A stretch of 64,000 nt of DNA from CBDDKU01 sp965230375 (GCA_965230375.1 CBDDKU010000012.1:124001-188000), one strand, 5' to 3'; positions 8,957 to 19,242 are shown, counted from the stretch's first letter. The notes: generated by a model from the sequence alone, not told the origin. Made by a program: numbers and translations.

Positions 8957-9531
8957 AAAAACTTTCTCTCTATCAACTCAACGAACTCGAGTACAATGGG
9001 GTTTTGCATTTCCCAGTCGTATTGATTCTTCAAGGTGTTTTGCAAATAGTCGTCTGCTTCGAGATAAGATGAAAAGCGATTGATGCGATCAACTGTAGTC
9101 TGATAAGCATCGGCATCCCCGCCAAACAGCTCTGAGATAAACTTAAATTTTTGGTTGATAGAAATCACTGAAGTTAAATCCTGATACCCTCTACCTGCCA
9201 TTTGCTGCGAGATAGTCGGCTTGTTGTATTCCGAAAAGGTCTCATTTATACTCTGTTCGAGTTTGATTTCTTCAATGGAGTCGATAAGCGAAATTTGATT
9301 TGGCGAAATCTCAGTCAAATCAGTTTCTTCAACGGGGCCTGTCACATCAGCACCAGGTTTGTCTATATTCTCAGATGGTGGGTGAAGAAGGGCATATCTC
9401 CGTTCTACTGATAGATCGTAGATACGAGAAAGCGCCAACCTGACGCGCTCTACCTCGTGTAGATCAAGTTCAGAAAACTCTCTTCCTCCTAAGATTTGTT
9501 TTACTTCCTCTAAAAGTCCTTCGAAAGTCAT
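8953..9531 (-). CDS. Conserved Bacteroidota hypothetical protein
   Basis: 192-residue soluble protein without signal peptide or membrane segment. The N-terminal 45 residues are helical and charged, the middle is a low-complexity acidic linker, and the C-terminal 75 residues (INQKFKFISELFGGDADAY ... YLQNTLKNQYDW) resemble a short C-terminal module that I recall from uncharacterised proteins of the phylum. No catalytic motif is seen. First gene of the leftward operon; its stop overlaps the M28 peptidase start (ATGA). Confidence 0.75.
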   Translation of the reverse strand: MTFEGLLEEVKQILGGREFSELDLHEVERVRLALSRIYDLSVERRYALLHPPSENIDKPGADVTGPVEETDLTEISPNQISLIDSIEEIKLEQSINETFSEYNKPTISQQMAGRGYQDLTSVISINQKFKFISELFGGDADAYQTTVDRINRFSSYLEADDYLQNTLKNQYDWEMQNPIVLEFVELIERKFL

Positions 9532-9665
9532 GACATCTTATTTCTGATACAAATACGTCAAAACGCGTTAAAACGTATTTTCAAGGCTGGAAATATACTT
9601 AATTTAGCCAGTGCATGAATTGTACCCATTGGGTATTTACCAGATTTCTGAGACTAGTATAACTT

Positions 9666-10265
9666 ATGTTTTTAGAACAGACGAGTAGAAAGAATCAAAG
9701 TGGAGAAGGTTGGATCGAAGTCATATGCGGATCCATGTTTTCGGGAAAAACAGAAGAGCTGCTCAGGCGAATCAATCGGGCCCGAATAGCGAGACAAGAA
9801 ATCAAAATCTTCAAACCCATCGTTGATGTGCGGTATCACGAAGAAGATGTGGTGAGCCACGACAAGAGAGCGATACTCAGCACTCCCGTTTCCAGCGCAG
9901 CTGAGATTTTAGACATCGTAGGAGAAGAAGAAGTGGTTGGAATTGATGAAGCTCAGTTTTTCGACATGGAACTCCCCGATGTCTGCAATGAGCTGGCTAA
10001 TCGGGGTATCAGGGTGATTGTGGCTGGTTTGGACATGGATTTTAAAGGAAAGCCATTCGGCCCCATGCCTTATTTAATGGCCATCGCCGAGTATGTGACT
10101 AAAGTACACGCGATTTGTGTGAAAACCGGAAAGCTGGCAAACTTCTCGCACCGCATTACTGAAAACAGCGAGCTTATAGAACTTGGAGAAAGCGCCCACT
10201 ACGAACCGTTGAGCAGAAAGGCATTTCTGGAAATCCAGAAAACAAAAGACAGAAAGGATGCTTAG
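9666..10265 (+). CDS. tdk: Thymidine kinase
   Basis: Phosphorylates thymidine to dTMP (pyrimidine salvage). 199 residues, TK1 type: P-loop GSMFSGKT (residues 22-29), VSHDKRAI, catalytic-site GIDEAQFFD, then AICVKTGKLANFSHR. The C-terminal zinc site is degraded: only one cysteine of the usual four is left. A short inverted repeat TACCC-ATT-GGGTA (9623-9635) lies upstream of the ATG. The end overlaps murF-alr by 8 nt. Confidence 0.95.
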   Translation: MFLEQTSRKNQSGEGWIEVICGSMFSGKTEELLRRINRARIARQEIKIFKPIVDVRYHEEDVVSHDKRAILSTPVSSAAEILDIVGEEEVVGIDEAQFFDMELPDVCNELANRGIRVIVAGLDMDFKGKPFGPMPYLMAIAEYVTKVHAICVKTGKLANFSHRITENSELIELGESAHYEPLSRKAFLEIQKTKDRKDA

Positions 10266-12735
10266 TACAGGATATCCGATAAATACGCTTTGTCAAATAT
10301 TCCAGGGCGAGTTTCTTCAAGAAGGTACAGAAGATTTTGTGAGACATGTTGAGACTGATACACGGGTTCTTGATGGTCGTCCGCACAGCCTTTTCGTCGC
10401 GATAGTCGGGCCACGGTTTGATGGGCATCAATTTCTCTGGGAAGCCTATTCCAAAGGAGTCAGAACTTTCCTAGTCTCCGAACAAATAGATTTGGTGCAC
10501 TTTCCGGAAGCCTCAATCATCAAAGTAGATGAAAGTCTGAAGGCCCTTCAAAGACTTGCCGTTTTTCATCGGGGTGAGCACCAAATTGATGTGGTTGGAA
10601 TTACGGGTAGCAATGGAAAAACCATAGTCAAAGAGTGGCTATACCAGCTTTTGTATCGCGACAAACATATCGTGCGCAGTCCGAATAGCTACAACTCCAA
10701 ACTCGGAGTGGCTCTTTCTGTTCTCTTGATGAATGACAGCCACGACATGGGCGTTTTCGAAGCTGGCATTTCTCAGGAAGGTGAAATGGAAAGCATCGAA
10801 AGAATGATTAAACCCAATATTGGCATACTCACCAATATTGGCTCTGCCCACGAAGATGGGTTTAGGTCGGAGTCTGAAAAAGCCTTGGAAAAACTCAAGC
10901 TCTTTGTTCACTGCCCAAAGCTCATTTATTGCTCTGATCACGATACCGTAAGGGACGGAGTCACTTCTCTAAATTGGGAAGAAAAGTGCAAAACCTGGGG
11001 CTGGAGAGAAGGCAGTTCCCTGCAATTGACCTCTGTAGAAAAAGGAAACAAGAACACTGAGCTGCACGGTACGTACCGAGATAAAACAAGGCATTTAAGA
11101 CTCCCATTTAATCTCGACGCGTCAATTGAAAATGCCTGTCACCTATGGCTTCTCCTTCTAGAGCTTGGATACTCAGACAAAGTCATTAATCAGCGATTCA
11201 ACGACGTTTCTGAAATTCCCATGCGGTTGGAGATCTTGGTTGGAGTTAATGGCTGCGTATTGGTAAACGACGCCTACAACAGTGACTTAAACGCCATAGG
11301 AATCGCCCTTGAGCAACTCCTACTTCAACCCAAAAATTCAAAAAGCACCGCTATTCTTAGTGACATCGTTATCCCCGATAAGGTGGCAACAGAAAAGTAC
11401 AGCGAATTGAGCAGACTATTGAAGACAAAGGGGATTGAGCGATTCATTGGCATCGGACCAAAGCTCGGGCGTCATCAAAATCTCTTTTTGGGCATAGATT
11501 CTGAATTCTATCCCGATACCGATAGCTTCCTTCAGACCCTCAAGAAAGATAGTTTCGAGAATGAGAACATCCTTTTAAAAGGATCTCGTGCGTTCCAATT
11601 TGAAAGAATCGCAGAGCGATTACAGGAGAAAACCCATGAAACGACATTGGAAATTGACCTAAACAAGATGAGTGAAAACCTCAACTTGATTAGGGGAAAA
11701 ATTAAGCGGGAGACTAAGATTATGGCCATGGTCAAGGCCTTCGCTTATGGGAATGGAAGCTATGATGTGGCGAGACTGCTCGAGTACAGCAGTGTGTCAT
11801 ATCTCGGCGTGGCATACGCTGACGAGGGTGTAGAGCTGAGAGGTGATGGAATACAGATTCCTATTCTTGTGTTAAATCCAGAGCCATCAACCTATGACGC
11901 GATAATTCGGCATAACCTGGAACCGCAAATTTATAGTTTCAGAACACTCAAATTGTTCGAGAAAGCCCTTGCTGATGCGGGCTTTCAAGGAAGCTATCCA
12001 GTCCATATAAAGATCAACACCGGCATGAACCGCCTTGGCTTCGATGTCTACGAAATTGAAGAACTAGGTGAGCTACTCAGGAATCAGGATAGTCTGAATG
12101 TCGTTTCTGTTTTTTCGCATCTTGCAGGAAGCGACGAAGCCAGTTTTGACAAAACCACAGAAGAGCAAGTTGCGAAGTTTGATTCGGCCGCATCATTCAT
12201 AGAGCAATGTTTGGGCAAGCCTGTGATTAAACACATTCTCAACTCGAATGGAATCTTGAGATTCCCGCAGTACCAATTTGATATGGTAAGATTGGGAATC
12301 GCTCTGTATGGAGTCTCAGGTAATCAAAAGAACCGCTCTGAGCTAAGACCAGTGAGCCAGCTAAAAACGTCCATTTCTCAAATCAGAAAAGTGCCCAAGG
12401 GAAGCGGTGTGGGCTACAGCCCAAAGTCACTGCTCGATGCTGATAAGACTATAGCGGTTCTTTCAATTGGCTATGCCGATGGGCTCGCTCGAAAGCTGGG
12501 TAATGGCGTGGCCGAGTTTTGGGTAAACGGCCAAAGAGCCAAAACAGTCGGTAATATATGCATGGATATGTGTATGATCGATGTGACTGAAATTCCTTGT
12601 CAGGAAGGTGATGAAGTTGAGATTTTTGGCGACCATATTTCCCTGTATGAGATTTCTGAGAGGCTTGAAACGATTCCTTATGAAGTATTGACAAGGGTAT
12701 CGGAAAGGGTGAAGCGAGTAACTATTCAATCATAG
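10258..12735 (+). CDS. murF-alr: Bifunctional MurF ligase / alanine racemase
   Basis: 825-residue fusion that couples two steps of peptidoglycan precursor synthesis in the cytoplasm. Residues 1 to about 450 are MurF (adds D-Ala-D-Ala to UDP-MurNAc-tripeptide): ATP loop GITGSNGKT ending near residue 122, then a GSAHEDGF region. Residues about 455-825 are a PLP-dependent alanine racemase that supplies D-alanine: PLP lysine K493 in MVKAFAYGNG, catalytic tyrosine Y720 in VGYSPKS, and INTGMNRLGF. The fusion is known in Bacteroidota. It starts inside the tdk 3' end, so it is translationally coupled. Confidence 0.96.
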   Translation: MLSTGYPINTLCQIFQGEFLQEGTEDFVRHVETDTRVLDGRPHSLFVAIVGPRFDGHQFLWEAYSKGVRTFLVSEQIDLVHFPEASIIKVDESLKALQRLAVFHRGEHQIDVVGITGSNGKTIVKEWLYQLLYRDKHIVRSPNSYNSKLGVALSVLLMNDSHDMGVFEAGISQEGEMESIERMIKPNIGILTNIGSAHEDGFRSESEKALEKLKLFVHCPKLIYCSDHDTVRDGVTSLNWEEKCKTWGWREGSSLQLTSVEKGNKNTELHGTYRDKTRHLRLPFNLDASIENACHLWLLLLELGYSDKVINQRFNDVSEIPMRLEILVGVNGCVLVNDAYNSDLNAIGIALEQLLLQPKNSKSTAILSDIVIPDKVATEKYSELSRLLKTKGIERFIGIGPKLGRHQNLFLGIDSEFYPDTDSFLQTLKKDSFENENILLKGSRAFQFERIAERLQEKTHETTLEIDLNKMSENLNLIRGKIKRETKIMAMVKAFAYGNGSYDVARLLEYSSVSYLGVAYADEGVELRGDGIQIPILVLNPEPSTYDAIIRHNLEPQIYSFRTLKLFEKALADAGFQGSYPVHIKINTGMNRLGFDVYEIEELGELLRNQDSLNVVSVFSHLAGSDEASFDKTTEEQVAKFDSAASFIEQCLGKPVIKHILNSNGILRFPQYQFDMVRLGIALYGVSGNQKNRSELRPVSQLKTSISQIRKVPKGSGVGYSPKSLLDADKTIAVLSIGYADGLARKLGNGVAEFWVNGQRAKTVGNICMDMCMIDVTEIPCQEGDEVEIFGDHISLYEISERLETIPYEVLTRVSERVKRVTIQS

Positions 12736-12843
12736 GATTCCAATTCTCTTTCAGAAGGAAGACGTTCCGAAATTGCCATTTTCAGTTCTACGTTGTTACT
12801 TAACAACCTAATTGCATTTTGAAACCCGATTAACCTGCCACCA

Positions 12844-15498
12844 ATGAAGCAAGTCTTTACTTTCTTCACGCTATTAGCGTGCACCCTATCTTATGCTCAA
12901 ATGGATTTTGTACCTGGAGAAGTCCTCGTACAATTCGATCCAAATTCCGATCCAACCAAAGTCCTTTCCGATTATGAGGAGATCCGTGGAGAAGCAACAG
13001 GAATTCAGTTGGTTAAGCTCCTTTCAGAGCCAATGAATATTTACCGGGTAAAAATTTCTGAATCGGCAGACGGTCAATACATATTGGGTCGATTGCGAAA
13101 CAATAGTGCCGTGCTCAACGCTCAGTTTAACCACTATGTGTATCCACGCGAGACGGTGCCAAATGACCCACAATTCAACCAGCAATGGCAGCACGTGAAC
13201 GGAAACGACAGCGATATTGATACCGATTTAGCTTGGGATATTACAACAGGTGGCCTCACAGCATTGGGAGATAGCATTGTGGTTTGCGTCATAGAAGGGG
13301 GAAACCTTCAACACCCTGATTTGATTGACAATGCGTGGTACAATTACGGTGAAATCCCGAACAATGGTATCGACGATGATGGGAATGGATACATAGACGA
13401 CTTCCGCGGGTGGAACGTTCAAAGCGAAGACGACGACGGTGTATATCAAGGTGGGCATGGTACTCAGGTAATGGGTATGATCGGAGCCAAGGGCGATAAT
13501 GATCTTGGCGTAGCCGGAGCAAACTGGAATGTAAAAATCATGTCGGTAGCTGGAGAGAATATTTTTAACGAAGCTTCTGTCATTGAAGCCTATACCTATC
13601 CACTCATCCAACGACGACTTTACGACGAAACGGATGGAGAGTTTGGTGCATTTGTCGTTGCTACAAACGCATCTTGGGGGATCGATAATGGAAACCCTGA
13701 TGATGTGCCGCTTTGGTCGGCATTCTACGATACTCTAGGTCAAAGCGGAATATTGAACTGCGGAGCGACTGCCAATAACAACGTGAACATTGATGTGGTG
13801 GGAGACATCCCTACTGCCGCAGACAGTGACTATATGATCAGCGTTACGGCAACCAACAATAACGATGTTCGGACATTTTCAGGGTTCGGTGTTGAGACCG
13901 TTGATTTAGGAGCACCTGGAGAAAACATATATACCACCCAAGGCGGAGCTGGGTACGGAAGTACCTCGGGAACGTCTTTTGCCTCACCGCTGACTGCTGG
14001 GGTCATCGCACTGATGTATTCTGTGCCTTGTGAAGACTTTGCGCAACAAGTCCACGATGATCCACAGTACGGATCAGACTACGTAAGAGCGATGCTTTTC
14101 GAAGGGGTAGACCCCGTGGAAAACCTCGAAAACGAAACCGTTACAGGTGGGCGTCTCAACGCTTTCAACAGCATCTCGCTTATGCTATCAAACTGCGGCG
14201 ACAGCGATTTTTGCCCTGTATCACAGTTTGAATTGACAGTGGAGAATGATACAGTACATACCTTCAGCTGGAATACTATTGGGGTAGACTCAATGGTGAT
14301 AAGAATTGCCGTTGAAGGTACTACAGATTGGCAGTACTACACCAACCTCGAAGGTGAGCCACTGGTGTTTGATGATCTCGAAACATGCGTTGTATATGAA
14401 GTGCAGGCAGCAAACAACTGTCAGGGAGCTCCGGTAGATGAACTCGAGTACGATAACACGATCATCTTTACATCTCAGGGGTGCTGTCTCGCAGCGGAAT
14501 CGCTCACATCAAACGATACATCGGAGATGGAAACTAGCTTTTCTTGGGAAATGAGTTTTGGAATCGACTCTTATGATGTTTACTATCAACTTGAAGGATC
14601 CACCGAATGGACTGAAGCAGGAAATTCCGAAATAGGAGAATTTACGATATCAGCGTTGGAAGAATGTGCAGCATACCAAATTGCCGTTCTACCCAACTGT
14701 GCGGCTGGTGACTTTGCCCTGGCATCATACATCGATATTCAAACACTCGGCTGTGGACACTGCACTGATCACCAGTTTTGTGAAAGTGCCGGAGACCCGG
14801 AAGTAGCGGATGAAGAGTTTATCCAGATAGTGGAAATCGGAGAATATGTAAACACAACCGGAAATGACGGAGGCTATGCCCTTTTTGAAAATACTGGAAT
14901 TGAATTGATGGTGAATGAATCTTACGATGCTACAGTGACCCCCGGATTTGCAGGTGGATCATTCTCTGAATTCATCCGAGTATGGATCGATTTTGATCAA
15001 AATGGTCTCTTCGATGCAGATGAGCTGGTTATGGAATCAGAACAGGCAAGTGCTAACCCACTTGAGGGAAGTATAGCCGTACCTGCTGATGCTATTCTCG
15101 GAAACACCAGATTGAGAATTATCATGGAATACGTCGGATTTGGTGGTGTAGATCCACAAGACCCTTGCCTGGCATACAATTATGGCGAGACCGAAGATTA
15201 CTGTTTGACCATTATAGACAACAACACAAACACATCTGATCTGAATTCAGATTTAGGCTTTGAACTTTTTCCAAACCCCAACAAGGGTAGCTTCCAAATT
15301 CGTTTTGACGGATCACCTGAAATAGTCAATCAAAACATGTCGATGAAGGTGATGGATATTACGGGGAAAGTTGTTGGCAGTCACCCAGTTTCTTCAGGGC
15401 TTAATTCAATTGACACTAATTTGCCTAGCGGCTTTTACACCTTCCAGATCATTTCGCAAGACAGAGTATTTAGCTCAGGGAAGTTTGTGGTGAACTAG
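12844..15498 (+). CDS. Secreted S8 (subtilisin-like) protease with GEVED domain and type IX sorting domain
   Basis: 884 residues. Signal peptide 1-18 (ends SYA-Q), inhibitor-like propeptide region, S8 domain about 105-445, two fibronectin-III-like stretches (about 460-640), GEVED-type domain with RVWIDFDQNGLF and YGETEDYC (about 690-795), and a C-terminal type A sorting domain (FELFPNPNKGSF ... SGFYTFQI) for export by the type IX system. Active-site His205 (GGHGT) and Ser378 (GTSFASP) are present, but the Asp position reads VIEGG with Glu151. A 6-bp inverted repeat (12792-12807) lies upstream. The 3' end overlaps the convergent ligase gene by 29 nt. Confidence 0.93.
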   Translation: MKQVFTFFTLLACTLSYAQMDFVPGEVLVQFDPNSDPTKVLSDYEEIRGEATGIQLVKLLSEPMNIYRVKISESADGQYILGRLRNNSAVLNAQFNHYVYPRETVPNDPQFNQQWQHVNGNDSDIDTDLAWDITTGGLTALGDSIVVCVIEGGNLQHPDLIDNAWYNYGEIPNNGIDDDGNGYIDDFRGWNVQSEDDDGVYQGGHGTQVMGMIGAKGDNDLGVAGANWNVKIMSVAGENIFNEASVIEAYTYPLIQRRLYDETDGEFGAFVVATNASWGIDNGNPDDVPLWSAFYDTLGQSGILNCGATANNNVNIDVVGDIPTAADSDYMISVTATNNNDVRTFSGFGVETVDLGAPGENIYTTQGGAGYGSTSGTSFASPLTAGVIALMYSVPCEDFAQQVHDDPQYGSDYVRAMLFEGVDPVENLENETVTGGRLNAFNSISLMLSNCGDSDFCPVSQFELTVENDTVHTFSWNTIGVDSMVIRIAVEGTTDWQYYTNLEGEPLVFDDLETCVVYEVQAANNCQGAPVDELEYDNTIIFTSQGCCLAAESLTSNDTSEMETSFSWEMSFGIDSYDVYYQLEGSTEWTEAGNSEIGEFTISALEECAAYQIAVLPNCAAGDFALASYIDIQTLGCGHCTDHQFCESAGDPEVADEEFIQIVEIGEYVNTTGNDGGYALFENTGIELMVNESYDATVTPGFAGGSFSEFIRVWIDFDQNGLFDADELVMESEQASANPLEGSIAVPADAILGNTRLRIIMEYVGFGGVDPQDPCLAYNYGETEDYCLTIIDNNTNTSDLNSDLGFELFPNPNKGSFQIRFDGSPEIVNQNMSMKVMDITGKVVGSHPVSSGLNSIDTNLPSGFYTFQIISQDRVFSSGKFVVN

Positions 15499-17056
15499 AC
15501 TTGTCTCTATTCTCTGCGACGAATGGTTTTGAAAAGAGTGCGAAGAAGAATGCAAAGAAGGTGACACCCGCTTGCGTCTCGAGCGTGTCTTCAGTGAGGC
15601 ATGACAAGAATGCCAATAAGTAGAAGCATGTAGCTAGATAGTTCATGGATCGCTTTTTAAATGCGTAAATGAACAAGGCGATGAAGAATAGGAAGCCAAA
15701 GATTCCAAAACTGGCAAAGAATGTCAGGAATTGATTGTGCGCTCTGAGCCGATACTTCTCTTCCAAATTGGAATCGATCTCGTCGTACATGGCAATGAAA
15801 TCATTCTTCACATCACCTGTACCTGTCCCTAGCAGGTAGTTCTTCTTAACTAGCTCTACTCCTACATTCCAGTATACTACCCTTTGGAAAAAGGAAAGCC
15901 CAGAGGCATCATTTGTCTTAGAGTAAAGGTGAATACCAAAAAAGAAAGTGTGCAATCGAAGCCTGAGACCACTGTATCGCGTATAAAGAATACTCGGTAC
16001 TCCCTGCTCGATATCCCTAATTTCGGAATCGCTTAGCTCTGAAACTCCTTCAGCGTCCTTGGTCAAGCCTCGCGATGTTAAATACCTAATCAGAGTATTC
16101 GCTACGTCTAGCCCTTCACCATTATTGTAGTCTATTCTAATTCTGCTCCGCGCATTCCAAGCCTGGGCCATTTCCAGCTCAGCTAGATTAATATAGATTA
16201 GGTGTCCATTTTCTACTAGTCCATTCTCATTGTAGTGGTTGTATGGATTTCCGAGTGCAGTAGTTTTCAACTTCACTTCAGTCTCAGGTGTTTGAACTGT
16301 GAAGTACTTTTCATAATACATCTTGCCTTGAAAGGCGCCCAGGACCAGCAAGGCCAGAAAAAGAGCGATAACACTCCAGCCCAATCCTTTCTTCCCTCTT
16401 CTAAAAACCATGTACAATAGAGAAAAACAACCGAGAATTAGGAATACAACAAGACCAGTGAGAGACTGAATTAAGTTGAAGAATATGGGGACGTTGATAG
16501 CCGATATCAAAACATATACCTTCCACGGCTTAGAAAGGCGGTGCCAGAAATAAATGAACCCTGCCAACTGCAAAACCATCAACAAACTCAGCCTAATATG
16601 GGAAATACCCGTCACCAAATCTCGATGTGTTCCCAAGTCAGGAGGCAAACTGAAATAATTGATATATGTAGAGATGCAAGCTACCCAGATACCAACAGAC
16701 AAGCCGAAGAAGATGATTTTACCCTGTACCTTCGTTATAGGCATTGAGCCCAAGACCAATCCAAATACCAGTAGCGGCAATTTTATTCTCAGATCCTTTA
16801 GCGCATAAGAGAAGTCTTCTGTATTAAACAGCCAAATGACATGGACTAGGAACAGCCCTATCAGCCCAATAGCCAGCTTGTTTTTCCTCAAATTGCTAAG
16901 ACCTAGCTTAGCCCCGGGGTATACGAACCAAAACCCTAGAAGTAGGATGGTCCCAATACTCATCAGTACGTTGAGATTGGGCATAGCAAATGCCATGAAC
17001 CCAAGGAGGATGGACCCAATCAGGAATTTGGGATGATGAATAGGTTTAAGCGACAA
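15470..17056 (-). CDS. O-antigen ligase / polymerase-like membrane protein
   Basis: 528-residue integral membrane protein with about ten to twelve hydrophobic segments split by a large non-membrane loop (about residues 245-390). The Wzy_C-type motif RAHNQFLTFFASFGIFG near residue 440 and GTGTGDVKND before it are typical of the WaaL/Wzy glycan ligase-polymerase family, which works at the periplasmic face of the inner membrane. The substrate (O-antigen, exopolysaccharide or glycoprotein glycan) is not readable. It starts 10 nt after the S41 protease stop, probably in the same operon. Confidence 0.8.
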   Translation of the reverse strand: MSLKPIHHPKFLIGSILLGFMAFAMPNLNVLMSIGTILLLGFWFVYPGAKLGLSNLRKNKLAIGLIGLFLVHVIWLFNTEDFSYALKDLRIKLPLLVFGLVLGSMPITKVQGKIIFFGLSVGIWVACISTYINYFSLPPDLGTHRDLVTGISHIRLSLLMVLQLAGFIYFWHRLSKPWKVYVLISAINVPIFFNLIQSLTGLVVFLILGCFSLLYMVFRRGKKGLGWSVIALFLALLVLGAFQGKMYYEKYFTVQTPETEVKLKTTALGNPYNHYNENGLVENGHLIYINLAELEMAQAWNARSRIRIDYNNGEGLDVANTLIRYLTSRGLTKDAEGVSELSDSEIRDIEQGVPSILYTRYSGLRLRLHTFFFGIHLYSKTNDASGLSFFQRVVYWNVGVELVKKNYLLGTGTGDVKNDFIAMYDEIDSNLEEKYRLRAHNQFLTFFASFGIFGFLFFIALFIYAFKKRSMNYLATCFYLLAFLSCLTEDTLETQAGVTFFAFFFALFSKPFVAENRDKSSSPQTSLS

Positions 17057-17066
17057 TAACTCAAGT

Positions 17067-18716
17067 CTATGATGGACCTAAGATACCATTATAGGCGTTA
17101 TCATCATTCAGAATTTCAAGCGCTTTTGCAATTGACTCATCGCTTGATAGTTGAGCCTGTACCCGCCCTCTTTGGTAGTAATATCTCGATACGATCTCAT
17201 TCTCCAGAATGTCGACTATATCGTCTTTGTATATTAAGAGGTCTTGATTCTTTTTAGAGTGAAGCGCCGACTCCAAAGCTTTAAATTCATCAGAGGCCTT
17301 GTCCCAATACTTCTCCTTTTGAGCTATCTCCTTCAGTTTTTCGAGTTCAGCTTCTGTATCAGTTTCGTAGCTGTAATTCTTATCCGCCAGATAGTCGGTA
17401 AAGGCCTTATACTCTTGTTCTGAAAGTTCAAACTTTTCAGGGTCAGCAATTTCATCATGCGTACGCTCATACTCAGTGGCGTACTTGAAGAATAAGTTTT
17501 CACTCAAGAGACTAGCCAGGATATGAGGGAATTCCGTCTTTTCAATTTCAATGTCTGGGTCAATCCCACGGCCATCGATCACATCTCTTCCATTTCGGGT
17601 TTGAAAAACCATCAAGAGTGAATCTGGAACTTCTTCTGCCACACCGTCTTTTTTGTGAGTGTAATCCAGTTTTTGAATACATCTGCCGCTGGGGATGTAA
17701 TACTTGGCTACGGTCAGTTTCAGCTTGTTGTTAAACTGTAAGTCCTTGGTCTGCTGCACCAGTCCTTTACCGAAAGTTCTCGTTCCGATGATCACTCCTC
17801 TGTCCAAATCCTGAATTGATCCCGACACAATTTCAGAAGCCGATGCGCTTCCTCCATTAACCAGGATAGCGAGCGGCATAAGTGTGTCCATTGGGGCGGC
17901 CAATGTTGAGTAAGACTTATCCCATTCTGAAATCTTTCCTTTCGTGCTCACGACTTCTTGCCCCTTTGGCACGAAGATATTCACGATGTTGACAGCTTCT
18001 CCCAGCAATCCACCACCATTTCCGCGGAGGTCAAATACTAGCGATTCCATACCGTGATTATCTCTCAAGTCCATGAACGCCTCGCGCACTTCTCTGCTCG
18101 CCGTTCGGGTAAAACTCGATAGACTGATGTATCCCGTTTTATCATCTAGCATACCATAATAGGGTACGTCTGGAATTTTCACCTGCTCTCTTTCGAGTTC
18201 CGTTTCTGAGATAGTCCCAGCTCGTTCGTACTCGATCGTCAGTTTGGTGCCAGACTGACCTTTTAGCATTTTGCTGATTTCTTCCTGGTCTTTTCCGTCT
18301 ATGCTTTTACCGTCTATTTTAAGAATCTTATCACCGGCTTTCAACCCAGATTTATAGGCTGGAAAATCTTTGTACGGCTCCGAAATGTACACGTCTCCAT
18401 CCACGGTACGGATCAAACTACCTATGCCACCATACTCACCAGTGGTCATAAAACGGTAATCTTCAATATTACTTTCTGTGATGTAAGTGGTGTAGGGATC
18501 AAGAGATTCGAGCATCGCGTCGATACCCGTTTTCATCATCTCGCCGGGCTGGATTTCATCCACGTAAAAAACGTTGAGCTCGCGGTACAGAGTGGCAAAA
18601 ATCTCAAGGTTCTTTGATATCTCGAAATAGTTATCCTTCGTAGTTCCGTAAATACCAACGAGGCCAGTTATTGCCAGCCCTCCTATTACGATTCTTTTTT
18701 TCCAGTTCTTACTCAT
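17067..18716 (-). CDS. S41-family C-terminal processing protease (copy 1)
   Basis: 549-residue serine protease with one N-terminal membrane anchor (about residues 8-25), a PDZ domain (about 90-165), and an S41 catalytic domain. Catalytic Ser lies in GGSASASEIVSG and Lys in TFGKGLVQ, the normal Ser-Lys dyad. The C-terminal 150 residues are helical and charged. It probably trims periplasmic proteins. It follows rnpA (98-nt gap) and precedes the O-antigen-ligase-like gene. A second S41 protease is at 34392-36017. Confidence 0.94.
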   Translation of the reverse strand: MSKNWKKRIVIGGLAITGLVGIYGTTKDNYFEISKNLEIFATLYRELNVFYVDEIQPGEMMKTGIDAMLESLDPYTTYITESNIEDYRFMTTGEYGGIGSLIRTVDGDVYISEPYKDFPAYKSGLKAGDKILKIDGKSIDGKDQEEISKMLKGQSGTKLTIEYERAGTISETELEREQVKIPDVPYYGMLDDKTGYISLSSFTRTASREVREAFMDLRDNHGMESLVFDLRGNGGGLLGEAVNIVNIFVPKGQEVVSTKGKISEWDKSYSTLAAPMDTLMPLAILVNGGSASASEIVSGSIQDLDRGVIIGTRTFGKGLVQQTKDLQFNNKLKLTVAKYYIPSGRCIQKLDYTHKKDGVAEEVPDSLLMVFQTRNGRDVIDGRGIDPDIEIEKTEFPHILASLLSENLFFKYATEYERTHDEIADPEKFELSEQEYKAFTDYLADKNYSYETDTEAELEKLKEIAQKEKYWDKASDEFKALESALHSKKNQDLLIYKDDIVDILENEIVSRYYYQRGRVQAQLSSDESIAKALEILNDDNAYNGILGPS

Positions 18717-18814
18717 GCCAATGAAAATTGTCTTGAAAGACTAAATGTACAACTCTTTGAAGGTCAAAGGAAGGCTTAAATTGCCAATTTGATGCGGTGG
18801 TCGGTTAATTCTTG

Positions 18815-19210
18815 TTAAGGTTTGGCTATGCGCTCGTTGAGCTTGCGCATACCTGCAACGTAATAGTCTCTAACTTCATCGAAACTCGGCATCTGCGAAC
18901 CTTGATACATCAAGGCCATATCTAGCCCACTACCATCTAGTTTTGCGCTATTAGGTCTGATATCAGGATGGAGACGGTACACTTCTCTGATGAGCCGCTT
19001 TATCCGGTTGCGATCCACTGCTTTTTTAAACCGACTTTTCGGAACGACAACCAAAACCTTAATCAATGGACTTCCCTCAGATCTTTCAACCACCAAGTAT
19101 TTGATGGACAGACTTTTCTCCCTGATAAATCGACCCTTTTGAAAAAGGGCATCAATATCGTACTTCGAAGTAATTTTCTCAGCCTTTGGGAATTTGTATT
19201 CCATACTCAA
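18815..19210 (-). CDS. rnpA: Ribonuclease P protein component
   Basis: Protein subunit of RNase P, which matures tRNA 5' ends. 131 residues with the signature DRNRIKRLIREVYRLH near residues 72-87, and the N-terminal KITSKYDIDALFQKG region. The start may be ATG 19210 or ATG 19204. It is not next to rpmH. A terminator lies just upstream (19217-19242), so rnpA must use a promoter in the last bases before its start or rely on read-through. Confidence 0.95.
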   Translation of the reverse strand: MSMEYKFPKAEKITSKYDIDALFQKGRFIREKSLSIKYLVVERSEGSPLIKVLVVVPKSRFKKAVDRNRIKRLIREVYRLHPDIRPNSAKLDGSGLDMALMYQGSQMPSFDEVRDYYVAGMRKLNERIAKP

Positions 19211-19216
19211 TGATAC

Positions 19217-19242
19217 AAAAAAGGCAGCCCGTGGGCTGCCTT
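19217..19242 (-). terminator. Intrinsic terminator between the HemD homologue and rnpA
   Basis: On the minus strand a 9-bp stem AAGGCAGCC / GGCTGCCTT with a 4-nt loop is followed by six T's. It lies 19 nt after the hemD-like stop and 7 nt before rnpA. Confidence 0.85.
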
